DNA of 64,000 bases from Euprymna scolopes (taxonomy: Eukaryota > Mollusca > Cephalopoda > Sepiida > Sepiolidae). The first letter of the stretch is position 1; the number at the start of each line of letters is the position of its first letter. Location: the NCBI GenBank assembly GCA_024364805.1, contig CM044496.1, positions 2,456,445-2,520,444 on the forward strand. The letters are read 5' to 3'. Shown piece by piece: positions 32,725 through 43,104 of the stretch. Below the pieces are notes generated by a model, which was not told the DNA's origin, searched no databases, and saw only the letters and a list, made by a program, of their open reading frames with translations. The position numbers and the translations under genes are program-made.

Positions 32725-33208
32725 TGATGTTTCTGAATTTTTTAGATGAAGATTGGTTATTCGTATTATTTGGATTAATCAGACTACTGTTCTCATCTTG
32801 AGTGTGATTTTCACAACGTTTTGGTCAATGTAACCTCTGACCTTCTTCAGGTGTATCTTGTCGAACTCGGGAATGTTTCTGTCGAACTCGGGAATTTGGA
32901 CGGAATTTCGAGCAGAACCCTTTATTTATTTCACGGGGGTAGCATGCTCTTGTTGCATCAGCCATGACTGGATAGAGGTCCTAAGTAATTCATAATCCAG
33001 TCATGGCTGATGGAACAAGAGCATGCTGCCCCCGTGAAATAAATAAAGTGTTCTGCTCGAAATTCCATCCAAATTCCCGAGTTTGGCAGAAACATTCCTG
33101 AGTTTGACAAGATACAACTGAAGAAGGTTGGAGGTTACATCGATTGAAATGTTGTGAAATTAGGACTCAAGATAAGAACAGTAGTCTGAAGAATTCAAAG
33201 AATACTAA
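32725..33208. mobile_element. Palindromic (foldback) insertion with perfect 12-bp target duplication
   Basis: TAACGCATTTTA occurs at 32713-32724 and 33209-33220. The insert is an imperfect inverted repeat of arms about 220-235 bp (left about 32752-32973, right 32995-33212) around a 21-nt spacer (32974-32994). Each arm contains the GAAGAAGG module, two 21-bp units with CCCGAGTT.GACAG, and GCATGCTCTTGTT next to CCATGACTGGAT. No open reading frame. Confidence 0.88.
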
Positions 33209-33773
33209 TAACGCATTTTAGCTGAAAATATTATTATGTAATTACATGTCACAGTGAAATTAGTATAAGCTTAAAAAATTATGAAAAAGGATCCAGTAGA
33301 TGTGCTAGATATATTTTCAACAAAATATCAGCCACAATTACATTCTAAAATGTCTTGACTTAAAAATGGCGGACCCTTAATTTGTCAATTTAAGTCGAGG
33401 GTTATCTCCCTGTTTTTCATACTAATTTGGTTCCATGTCAAAACATGCAATAAAATGCAATAATTTGATAAATTCTATTTGTACTTATAATTATTTTTCT
33501 ACTAGATCATTTTCATAAATTTTTGGAATTTATACTAATTTTTGCATGACACATAAGTATTTAATAATGTTTTCACCTGAAGTGTGTTAGTTTAAAAGAT
33601 CATCAACATAAATAAGAACCATTTTTTTTTTGGCATTGGCAGCTCAAATCTTTATTTCATGGCATGCTTAAATATTTAACTTGGAGAAAATGTTTTGTAT
33701 TTTGTTTAAGAATTTATTTAAACCAGCACATATTCTTTAAACATTTTTTCTTTTTCCTTCTAATTTTATTCAG

Positions 33774-33811
33774 AGAAACGATAACGCCACCAAGTCTAAA
33801 AGAAACATTCT
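33774..33811 (+). CDS. MFSD11: MFSD11-like, 38-nt microexon in the central loop
   Basis: A very short exon: acceptor TATTCAG ends at 33773, donor GTGAGT starts at 33812. It is placed because it supplies exactly the phase change needed: the 25975 exon ends with TT (phase 2) and the 36125 exon needs one leading base (phase 1), and 38 nt does this without a stop. It encodes ETITPPSLKET plus split codons, a polar linker like the acidic loop between helices 6 and 7 of human MFSD11. A decayed copy with both splice sites changed lies 3.1 kb upstream at 30682-30723. Transcript evidence would settle it; the phase fit and the duplicated copy make it likely. Confidence 0.78.
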
Positions 33812-33948
33812 GTGAGTTCAAATTTTCTTCATGTTATCAAAAGTGTTCAACATATGGCGGTAATCGAAACGCAAATGTTGATGTAACAGACTTACAAATT
33901 GATGTTTCAAACTTTAGCATAATAGATTGACAATTTTATTTTTTTTAA

Positions 33949-34310
33949 CTAGCAGAGGGGGCATCCAACCTTGCCTGGTCATAAAATGTGCTTAAGTATA
34001 TTTTAATTGATGCAGAATTTGTATTTATTATTAGAGAACCAATTATCTTTTGAATATCATATTCTACCTGTTACATCGTACTAATTTAAAAAATAAAAAA
34101 CAATTACTTGGGTGCCATCAGTTAGAATCAAAACCCAAACAGCGCTCCAGCCGCATTTTCTACCATTTGAGCTAATCCGGCAAACAAATAAGAAAGTTTT
34201 AAAATTATGCCATTTTTAGCTATGATTAGTTTTATGCATGCGCAAACTAATACGAATATGTGGGTAAGTTGAAATGAACACTTCGCATTTCAACTTGCCA
34301 ACTTCTGTTT
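33949..34310 (-). mobile_element. Helitron-like element with tRNA-like module
   Basis: The left end ACTAGCAGAGG is a minus-strand CTAG/T terminus, and TTGCCTGGTCATAAAATGTG follows as in 57843. On the minus strand TTAGCTCAAATGGTAGAAAA (box A) and GGGTTTTGATTC (box B) lie at about 34178 and 34130. The 5' end is not located; similarity to 29108-29250 continues to about 34310. Confidence 0.6.
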
Positions 34311-34682
34311 GCGTTATTCATCCATCCAAACAAAGATTTTACTTATTATAAACCGTCTTTCGTGTATGATTACTATTTCCTGTTAATTTCAGTGTTATGT
34401 GACCAGTAGTTTAAGAGTTTATCAGTTAAATATTTACACACAGAGACCTACATACATACATATATACATCTACTGTTTTGTTTATTGGTATATTTGAGTA
34501 GCATTTTTTCTCTTATGCATGTTTGGTTGAATAGCAGGGCTAATTGCTGTTTGTTTCTCTTGCGATCCATCTTTTCCATTTAACGAACCAATGTTTGTTC
34601 TGTCCGAGTGTAAAAAGAAATTTGGCATAGCCACGGTCGTTTTCAATTCCCCTGAGTTGTTTTCAAGTGTATGATGAATTAA

Positions 34683-34790
34683 AAAGTTGTGTTCAATGAA
34701 TTTATTAAAAAATTGCGTTTAATGAGTTCATTAAAAAATTGCGTTTAATGAGTTCATTAAAAAATTGTGTTGAATGAATTTATTAAAAAG
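34683..34790 (+). repeat. Tandem repeat, 26-bp unit, about four copies
   Basis: GCGTTTAATGAGTTCATTAA followed by AAAATT recurs at exactly 26 bp (34715, 34741), with diverged copies on both sides. Confidence 0.9.
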
Positions 34791-34799
34791 CCAATTAAA

Positions 34800-36124
34800 A
34801 TTGTTTAAAAGTACTGTTTTATTTATATAGATTTAGCATGACAGCCCACCAAAAATGCTATCTTAAGCTTCAGTATAACATAGTAACAAAAATGCTACTT
34901 AAACAAAAAAAATGTATCTCAGCCTTTTGTGTAAGAACAGAGTGTAGTATCTGTTCTCATACTACACTTCATCTTTTCTCTCCTTGGTCAGTAAAGGTGA
35001 ACTCCTTTTAGACTGAGGACAATTTTATTTTTGTTCCAATCCAGAGTGTTCCTTATTAGTGAACTGGATTCTCCTCTCATTAAAAATGGAACTTTTACCC
35101 TTGCAGGGAGATAAGTAAATAAAAACAAGAAAAATGTAATTTAAAATTTAAAGATCACAGACTGATTGATGGACAGTCTCTATTAAGAAGTTTCTTATTA
35201 GATGGACCTTGAGTACCGAGTGATTTTCCTATTTACTTGCCTCCCCACGAGGACAGTTAAAAGAAAAAGGTTAGTATTAAATGTGGGGAAAATCTTCTCA
35301 TAAAAAGGCGCACTCTAGTTTGCAACAAAAACGAGGTTTCCCAGTCTAGAAAGATTTCTTTTTCACTGCTCAAGAACAAAAATGATGTATCTGTTCTGAT
35401 ACTATATTTTACTTCTAGTGAAAAGGCAAAACAACTGTAATGTAGTGTTCTGTTCCAAAACAGAAAGATTCCTGAGTTTGACGGGAAGATTCCTGAGTTT
35501 GACGGGAGGATTCCCGAGTTTGATGGAAAGATTCCCTGAGACGTTTGTTGAGTTTTTTCAAGGCTTTATTTGAAGAGAATGGAACTGAGATAGAAAGAGG
35601 TAATAGCTAGTTATTTACTTCTTAAACTTGCTAACTTACTGTAACGAGTGACGCACGTGAATAGACATCAGTAATATTCGCAGAGATTATCAGTTTTCTA
35701 CATTATTGGCAGTGACTAGTTTGCATATCTTCCAGTGAAAAACTCATTTGAAAACCTTAGTGTTTTCTTGGTCAAAAAAAATATAGCGTCATTCATCATC
35801 TTTCAACTCCTGTTTTGTCTACGATTTTTGACCTCTGCCTCAACTTTATATCCCCCATCTCTGGGAACGATTATTATTGCAGATTAAGGTTATCATGATA
35901 TGCAATAAATGTGACCCTTGTCAGAATCCACACTAGCTAGCTTAATTACTGTTGATATAAGGTTCCTAATACAGAACAATTTAATCTTTAGCAATTAAAA
36001 GAACTTTTTAGGCAAATCTAAAAAAATATAGGTTTTCAAGACAGGAAATTGTGTTAGAAATTAAGTTGAAATTTCTTAATATGCAATGATAAAAATTGTG
36101 TATTTTTTCTTTTTCATTTTACAG
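34800..36124. other. Intron with scraps related to LINE-D flank and a 21-bp minisatellite
   Basis: GTATCTGTTCTCATACTACA followed by CTTCATCTTTTCTC (34948) and GTATCTGTTCTGATACTATA (35388) repeat the words found at 4600-4640 and 5255-5290. CCCACTAG-type text is absent. No exon seen before 36125. Confidence 0.45.
35466..35536 (+). repeat. 21-bp minisatellite (AAGATTCCTGAGTTTGACGGG)n, about 3.5 copies
   Basis: Three full units and a partial unit. The core GATTCC.GAGTTTGA.GG also occurs in both arms of the palindrome at 32870-32900 and 33070-33110, so it probably derives from the same element. Confidence 0.85.
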
Positions 36125-36190
36125 TTAAAGCATTCAGCTTGATAAAAAAACGGACAATGGTTTTGCTTCTTTTCCCTTTCATCTACACAG
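36125..36190 (+). CDS. MFSD11: MFSD11-like, exon entering helix 7
   Basis: Acceptor TTTTACAG ends at 36124, donor GTGAGA starts at 36191; phase 1 on both sides. It reads FKAFSLIKKRTMVLLLFPF and then IYTG, matching human DAFKKSFKLCVTKEMLLLSI and TTAYTG. A basic amphipathic segment is followed by the start of a membrane helix. Confidence 0.93.
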
Positions 36191-36328
36191 GTGAGAATTA
36201 TTTCCACCATTTTTCTTTGAATCAGTCTCGATTTACAAAATATAAAGATACTATATTTTAATGGATTATGATATTTTGATGCTAAAATTTTGACAATATT
36301 CTATGTTTGTGTTACGAATGGTTTAGAT

Positions 36329-36786
36329 AAGGGGTTGGCAACCCCCAGCCTGCAGGCTAAATCCAGATCTCAGATGAATTTTGTTTTGCCCGCCACCTTA
36401 CTTAGGGCATGGTATAAATATAAATAAACCAACATACAGTGTCATTTTCTCTTTAAATCATTTACCATTTCTAATTGTGTTTTGCTGTAGAAATGCATTT
36501 GTTTTTTTTGTTGATTGTAATAGTAATTTGTTTTATTCTAATGAAGATTTTTTTTGTCCAATATAGTTGTAATTTTTTTTTATGTTCCCATAGTAAAATA
36601 AGTAATATCATTTAAATATAATCATATTATATTTAATACTTGTTTTCTTTAAATGCACAAAAAATATATTTACATATTTAATAACATTTTTGTCCTCCAT
36701 GAGAATGTAGCCAAAGCTGTTAAGCCTTCCTCTTATAATCAGCATAGCTTTTTAGCACTACCCATCCAAAAGGTTGCCAACCTCTG
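36329..36786. mobile_element. Non-autonomous hAT element with perfect 8-bp target duplication
   Basis: The target duplication GTTTAGAT lies at 36321-36328 and 36787-36794. Terminal inverted repeats are AAGGGGTTGGCAACC on the left and, reversed, CAGAGGTTGGCAACC on the right, 13 of 15 identical; both are like the CAGGGGTTGGCAACC of hAT families. It is 458 bp without transposase. It sits in the 974-bp intron between the 36125 and 37165 exons. Confidence 0.93.
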
Positions 36787-36963
36787 GTTTAGATAGTGGG
36801 AGAAATGGCGAATAACATGAATAAAGGGCAAATAATAAAAGCATTAGTGACTAGGAATGGAATGATATAAATAATTAAGGGATATGGTCTGTTATGATAA
36901 ACAATGTATTTTAAAGTCCTTCAACTTCATGAAAATTAAATCTATTGAAAAATGAGTGTTTTG

Positions 36964-37062
36964 TCTATTGATTCTGTTATGGTTGCTTGAAACATTGATT
37001 CTGTTATGGTTGCTTGAAACATTGATTCTGTTATGGTTGCTTGAAACATTGATTCTGATTTT
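36964..37062 (+). repeat. 27-bp tandem repeat, about 3.5 copies
   Basis: TTGATTCTGTTATGGTTGCT followed by TGAAACA is repeated with no change, so it is recent. It lies about 100 bp upstream of the acceptor of the 37165 exon. Because 27 is divisible by three it gives a periodic frame (LILLWLLET), which is not a gene. Confidence 0.95.
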
Positions 37063-37164
37063 TTTCCAGGCAGTTCTTTGCTGCTTTTCTAAAATGGTTA
37101 CTGAAGATCAATATGGATACAAAAGCAAGATGACAAACTAATATTTATTTTACTGTCCTTTCAG

Positions 37165-37290
37165 GAATCGAACTGACCTTTTTCAGCGGTGTCTACGGTA
37201 CTTGTATTGGCAACAACCAATATTTTGGTAAAGATTCCAAAGGGCTCATTGGTATTTCTGGGATTATTATTGGTGTTGGAGAAATTCTAG
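37165..37290 (+). CDS. MFSD11: MFSD11-like, exon with the ELTFFSGVYGTCIG signature
   Basis: Acceptor CTTTCAG ends at 37164, donor GTGAGC starts at 37291; phase 1 on both sides. It reads IELTFFSGVYGTCIGNNQYF, then GKDSKGLIGISGIIIGVG and EILG. It is close to human LELTFFSGVYGTCIGATNKF and SLIGLSGIFIGIGEILG. This is the most diagnostic exon for MFSD11 and UNC93-like proteins. Confidence 0.98.
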
Positions 37291-38106
37291 GTGAGCTATA
37301 CATTGTATGCTTTCCATCAACTTATTTTGTCTGTATGTTTTTGATGTTGCGCTTGACGATCAAGATGACATTGTCTGGCACTGATCAGCAAATTTGGTAC
37401 TGCTTTAGAGAAAAAGCCAAGTCAAGTGAAACGGCAACAAAATAAATAAAAAACCCAACTATAGCATTTGTACAAAAGTAATTATTTGGTTAAAAAAAAC
37501 AACGTTTATATGCATGACTATGTATTGGTTCAGTACTTCTAATTTCTGCTTTTAGACTGGCAATAAATAACAAATTTGTGTAGCATGTTTGGTCTAACAA
37601 TTTCAACCTTAGTCTGGCATTTATCTCTAACTAATGAAGGTTCCAGTGGCGAGCAAAAAAAGAGTACTCAGAAGCCATTTTGCTTCGTCTTATATTGAAA
37701 ATTGGATGTTTTTTCCACTGATCTTTATATGGATTTAAATTAAATCTATTTCAAAAATACATTAATTTCATAATTTCTTTTGCAACTTACCAATTCCTCC
37801 CTGACTCCTCTGAATTTTCATACCACCCCTTCCCCAGTTTCCTCCTTCCCCTCTATTTTTTAACTCTTATTGCTACCCCAATAGAAGAGTTCCCTTCAGC
37901 CTTTTAACCTTTCTTCCCCTGCCATGGACTTCCCCACTTCCCTATCGTGGAGGTTCCCTGATCGGTGTATCTTTTGATAGCTAATTAATCTTCAATATCT
38001 TGTTTACCCATTCTGATCACAATGAATATCGGCCTTGTTACTTTAGTTGCAAGCACCACATATCTTGTTATCTGTTTCCTCAGCAGAACTGTTTAGTTAC
38101 TGGAGC
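37291..38106. other. Intron sequence without recognised features
   Basis: A pyrimidine-rich stretch at 37790-37930; nothing else. Confidence 0.5.
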
Positions 38107-38815
38107 TTTTTTTAAGGAGTTACCACTTATCAAGGCCCAAGGGCCACTTGATAATAAGAGTTAATTAATGTTGAATACACTGTGAGACAATACTGTGATG
38201 ATCAGCCATGGTGGAACTTGGGTAGAGTTTCATTATTTATTTAACAGCAAAAACTTATTTACATGACTTGAAAACGACCATGTTATGGTCAACTGAGAAG
38301 CAGTCCTGTAGTATGCAGATGCATAGTTCTAGGAAAGAAACTTTGTTCATGGAATTTTCGTTTAATTTTAGGTAGTGCTAGAGAACAGAAAATTATATAT
38401 AGTGGTTGTAGCTTTCGAGTATTTGGTGCAAATGTTTTGTAGGAGGGACCATAAATTTTTTTTTTTTTTTTTTTTTACATGGGGATCACCACTTATCAAG
38501 GCCCGAAGGCCACTCAGGGATAAGGGTTATTGCGTGTACAGTAATCAATGAGATAGTATTGTAGTAATCATTAGTATTGGGGGTTTTGATAGAGTGTCTT
38601 ACTTAAGGGGGCGGTTTGTCAGGAGTTTGTTTATGTTGGGCTTGAAGACATTTTAATTTAATTAATTAAAGGTCTAGACTGGTAACGTCTGTTCTGTGAG
38701 AAAGAGGAAATAGTGAGGTGAAAAGGTCCTAGCTCACTAGATTTCGAAGATGGCTATGTATCATGTCAAGGCAGGAAAGAGTCCTCTGAGCAGCTTCATG
38801 TTATTATTGCCAGTA
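38107..38815 (-). mobile_element. Two LINE-A fragments, one apparently inside the other
   Basis: A first tail and 3' region (38107-38455: T-run, ACCACTTATCAAGG and, on the minus strand, the FHEQSF-type block near 38350) is interrupted by a second tail (38456-38650: T-run, ACCACTTATCAAGGCCCGAA). From about 38656 the LINE-A sequence that belongs upstream of the first copy resumes (AACGTCTGTTCTGTGAGAAA..CAAGGCAGGAAAGAGTCC). Confidence 0.72.
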
Positions 38816-38928
38816 GTACAAACTTCATAAAGCTGTTGTTTAAAACTTATTGCTAACCTCGACATTTAACTGTTGTGTCGCAGGTTCTTGTATTTCCTTT
38901 TTTTTTAATCCACTTCTGATTTTTCCAG

Positions 38929-39097
38929 GAGGTGTTGTCTTTGGTATATTTGGTAAATGGACCAACCGTTTTGGCAAAGATCCTTTCATTTTGATGGGCT
39001 ACATCATTCACATGGTGGCATTCTACCTCATCTTTCTCAACATTCCATTTGATGCGCCTTTTCAAGAAACGATGCAACGAACATTCATTACATCCAA
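38929..39097 (+). CDS. MFSD11: MFSD11-like, exon (helices 8-9)
   Basis: Acceptor TTTTCCAG ends at 38928, donor GTAAGT starts at 39098; phase 1 in, phase 2 out. It reads GGVVFGIFGKWTNRFGKDPF, then ILMGYIIHMVAFYLIFLNIP and FDAPFQETMQRTFITS. This matches human GGSLFGLLSKNNRFGRNPVV and LVHFIAFYLIFLNMPGDAP. The extramembrane segment after DAP differs from human, as usual for this loop. Confidence 0.96.
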
Positions 39098-39563
39098 GTA
39101 AGTGTTAAGAGATTTCACATATCACATGGCCATGACCAAGTAATAGAAGGCCATTTTACTAAAAGTCACGTGACCTGTAATGCTACAGAATAAAGTACAA
39201 CGGCCGTGGTACTAACTATTACAAGGATGGTCACTTTCTGTTTCAATTCTCAAAGAAATTACCAAGGGATTTATAAAACTGGTCCAAAGTGACTTTATTT
39301 TATTTTCGGAAAGATAAAGAATTATTTTACATTTGGACACCTGCAATTGAAAAGGAGTAAAAAGGAGCAGTTTTTTGTTCTATTAGCTGGGAGTGTAGGT
39401 CAACCTTGCATGTGTTGGTCGACCGATATTAAAGCATATTCAGGTCACACAGATTAAGTTCAACTATCACGTTGAGGTGCCACTTTGGTACTCGTTTTAT
39501 TTTAATCATTTATTTATTTATTTTTTTAATTTTGTTCAATTCTTATTTTCCTTTCTATTTTAG

Positions 39564-39627
39564 CCTGACGTTAGCAATGGTATGCAGTTTTCTGTTGGGG
39601 CTTGGAGACAGTATTTACAACACACAG
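39564..39627 (+). CDS. MFSD11: MFSD11-like, exon with LLGLGDS motif
   Basis: Acceptor ATTTTAG ends at 39563, donor GTAAAT starts at 39628; phase 2 in, phase 0 out. It reads NLTLAMVCSFLLGLGDSIYN and TQ, against human EVAILCSFLLGLGDSCFNTQ. The intron before it is only 466 bp, the shortest of the gene. The downstream intron is 5.9 kb and holds several LINE copies. Confidence 0.97.
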
Positions 39628-39764
39628 GTAAATTTCAAATGTTTATTTTCAGAATATATATATAAAAAATATTTTCTTGTCTGATATCAATCTGGAAGTT
39701 GTGAATAAGAAACTCAAGGATGATAATTATTCATGGATCTGATTGGACCATTTTTCTGATTCAA

Positions 39765-40114
39765 CAAAAACCTTCACAAAAAAAACACTTGTCTAGCTAC
39801 AACCACTATCAACTATTTCCATTACTCCCTATTTGTACTTAAATCTAAATGTAAGTTCCATCAACAAAGCTTCTTTCCTAGAACTGCTTACCCGTGGAAC
39901 TTTGTTCTGCTGTCCTGCTTTCCAGCTGATCACAATACGGTCATCTTTAAGTCCAATGTAAACAAGTTCTTGATGAGCCGTCCCCTTAAATAATCAAATT
40001 ATACCTAATTTTCACCACTAACAATTACTACACTTTTGTCATAGAGACCTTTGTACACTTATCCTTGAGTGGCCTTCGGGCCTTGATTAGTGGTAACTCT
40101 CTTGTAAAAAAAAA
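39765..40114 (+). mobile_element. LINE-A 3' fragment with poly-A
   Basis: Near 39850-39975 it encodes the HQQSFFPRTAYPWNFVLLSC-type block and FKSNVNKFLMSRPLK, followed by the CTTATCCTTGAGTGGCCTTC 3'-UTR and A-run 40106-40114. Confidence 0.85.
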
Positions 40115-40730
40115 TTATTCGGATTTGCATAGAATTTTTTTTTCACATTTATTTGATAATTTGAATGACATTTAATTGGACTCCAAATGAATTTTAGATT
40201 ATAATTATCACAATAAAATGGTTAAAAATTATGTTTGGATTTTGTGAAGAACCTAATTTGAGTTTTAAAATGTAGTTCAGTTGCAGATTGGATTATGAAA
40301 TGGCTTCTTTTATTTAATCCTATTAAGACTCTTTCTATCGTAGGCATGTCCCTTTACTTCTGGAGATATTCATGGATTGCTCTGCTCATTAGGAGAAATT
40401 GACTGAAACATCTTGATCTTTAAAAATGATATGTAGTTTGCTTGAAGCATAATATGGGATAGCTATGTAGAAGATATTTAGAAGGCTATTATAATGTGTG
40501 GACTGGGATATGAGGAAAGACAAAAACAAGTGACAATTTACAAATCAATATACACATATATTTATTCAATTGTATGAAGTACAAATGTCTTACTTGCGTG
40601 GTCTGTGACAATATCCATTATATTTTGGGGAAAAAATTCCCCTTTTCAAATGGTGGATGTAACAGATCTATTCAAATAATGCTGGATGGAAGAGTGAAAA
40701 AAAACGAATGTTTTCACTCTTCTACATTTC
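40115..40730. other. Intron sequence without recognised features
   Basis: No homology recognised. Confidence 0.45.
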
Positions 40731-40734
40731 TCAT

Positions 40735-41100
40735 TTTCATAAAATCTGTTCTATCGCTCTAAAAATAGTCTCACACCTGAGGCTATTCTCTATCTCTACA
40801 AATCTGTTATCAGACCATTAATGGAGTATTATTGTCATATTTGAGCTGATGAATCTGTCCCATTTAAGGGTTCTTGATAAAGTGCAGAAACGTATCTGTA
40901 ATTTAACTGAGCTCCTTTTTCTTTTTTTCTGCCACACCTCTCTCTCACAGACGTGATGTCTCTAGTCTCAATATTTTCTATAAATACTAATAAAGACTAA
41001 GGTCAATAAACGTCTTCTATCTTTTCGATAATCATCTTTCGTCCTTAACTCCTTACATCAAGTAACTGCATGCTTTGTCTGTAGCGATTTCCCTATAAAA
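40735..41100 (+). mobile_element. Diverged LINE-A fragment
   Basis: CCTGAGGCTATTCTCTATCT, ATGGAGTATTATTGTCATAT and CTCTCTCACAGACGTGATGT correspond to the PEAILYLYKS, MEYCCHIWA and LSHRRDVAS blocks. It is older than the other copies. Confidence 0.7.
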
Positions 41101-41649
41101 AGTTTACTGTTTACAAAAGTAAGTGTTTAGTTTTAGTTTTTATGATGCACATGCTAGCGATATTCTATTTTTAAAAAATTATTTGTTTTAATTAAAAAAA
41201 AAAAACACTTTTTTTTCGCTGCCTTGACTCAGCTTACAAAAATCAAAAACAATAAAGTACAAAAATCTATTGCTTTTAGAGTTCTATTGTTAGAGTGAGA
41301 GCTTTTGGGAGGGTCAGTTCTAGAGAAACATACTGAGGAAAACAGTTTTAAAGGATATATGCATACGCGAGGATAAGGACAAATCCAAGTTATCTCCCTT
41401 TATAAGATAGTACAACAAGAGTTATCGTTACTTTAGGATGTCCATCCTTAGCTATGAAAGGTTAAAAATCCTTGAGAGAACGTGTCTTTTTCAGAATAAT
41501 GAAACATAAAACATGTTAGGGAAATAATGAGAATATCACAGGAAATAAGTCTGTAATGGACAAATACAGAATTACATCTCTTTTTTTTTAAAAAAAAAGG
41601 AAATGGCGCCTATACAAAAATAAATTTAATCAGATGAATTATTTTCTGG

Positions 41650-43104
41650 AATTCAGGTTATCGGTCATCTCCCTCTCAGTACAGGCTAATAAGTCTCCTG
41701 TGTGTCATGAGTAAGTTGCTGGAATCTGTGTTAAATAGAAAAGTAGTCAACCATCTCAACAAAAATAATCTTAGTGACATGCAATATGGTTTCCGTTCTG
41801 CTAGATCTACAGCAGATGTGCTTACAGTTATATCTCATAGGATTAGCGAGTCTCTCGATGGAGTCTTCCTTTCTAGGGCAATTGCTCTTGACATATAAAA
41901 GGCCTTTGATAGGATATGGAATAACGGTTTACTTCACAAGATCTCCAGCTATGGTATAGCTGGAAATGTCTTCTCGATTATTAAATCATTTCTCTCTGAT
42001 AGGTTCATAAGAGTAGTGGTTGATGGGCAGAAATCAGAAGCTCTCAGTATTAATGCTGGAGTCCCTAAAGGAGTCCATTCTGACCCAACTCTTTTCCTGA
42101 TCTACATTAATGATCTTCCAAATCACATCCTTACAACATTCGTAGACATTTATGCTGATGACACTACCATCTGTGGTAGCACATCAAAGACCGTAAATGA
42201 CAAAGTTCTCTCTGATTTTCTCTCCTCTGATCTTGAGCATGTGATACAATGAGGAAAGAGGTGGCTGGTTACTTTTAATGCATCTAAAACCAAGCTCTTA
42301 TCTTTACATCATCAACATTCTGATCCCTATCTGGCATCAATTGAAATGAATGGCTCTTGTCTTGAGAAGGCCTCATGTTTTGACAAGCCTCTGGGCTTGA
42401 CCTTTACTCCTGATCTGAAATGGAACACATGCATCAAATCCATTGCCAAGGTCGCTGGAAAAATGGTGAGATCCTTCTATCGATCCAGTATATATCTCAC
42501 TGCTGATGCTATTCTCTACTTATATAAGAGCCAGGTACATCCAAGAATGGAGTACTGTTGCCACATCTGTGCAGGAGCTGCTTGATAGAGTTCAAAATAG
42601 ACTTGGTAGCCTAGTAGAAGATGCCCTTTTCTCTTTGCTGCAACCTCTTTCTCACAGAAGAGATGTTGCAAATTTATCTCTGCTTTATCGTTATTTTCAT
42701 GGCAAGTGCTCATCTGAGCTCCAATATATGGTCCCCCCCCTCCCGAAACTTTCATGAGAAACACTCATCTAGCTGAAAACACTATCAATAATTTCCCCCC
42801 ACTCTTTATCTGTGCCTAAACCTAAACGTTGATGCCATGAACAAAGCTTCTTTCTTAGAACTGCGCGCCTGTGGAACTGTCTTCCATTTGCCTGCTTTCC
42901 AGCTGACTACAAGATGGTTGTCTTCAAGTCCAATGTAAACAGGTTCTTGATAAGCCATTCCACTTAAGTTAACAATTTTACCGAATTTCCATTACTAAGG
43001 ATTACTATATTGTCCAATTGACTACTGTACACTCTTTAACACTTATCCTTGAGTGGCCTTTGGGCCTTGATAAGTGGTGATGCCTGGGTAAAAAAAAAAA
43101 AAAA
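41650..43104 (+). mobile_element. LINE-A copy, longest in window (about 1.45 kb)
   Basis: It starts in the reverse transcriptase: PSQYRLISLLCVMSKLLESV (about 41677), QYGFRSARSTADVLTVISHR (41782), AFDRIWNNGLLHKISSYGIA (41903), an altered NAGVPKGVHSDPTLFLIYIN (42049), VDIYADDTTICG (42142), VTFNASKTK (42268), LGLTFTPDLKWNTCIKSIAK (42391), MEYCCHICAGAA (42549), then the C-terminal blocks to about 42965, and 3'-UTR with A-run 43090-43104. A few stops and frameshifts (for example TAA for Lys in the SKAFD box) inactivate it. Confidence 0.92.

Larger units (their letters stand above)
30724..33811 (+). repeat. Tandem segmental duplication, unit B (contains the functional exon)
   Basis: Counterpart of unit A, ending in the functional 38-nt exon. 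Unlike A it holds LINE-B (30845-31548), a tRNA-derived SINE (31728-31957), a MITE-like element (32012-32452) and a palindromic insertion (32725-33208). Without them the unit is close to the length of A without its Helitron. Confidence 0.8.

Noticed and set aside
34683-34790. CRISPR-like array (direct repeats with spacers)
   Set aside because: Simple 26-bp tandem repeat without unique spacers in a eukaryotic intron; the same applies to 26205-26372, 36964-37062 and 44430-44590.
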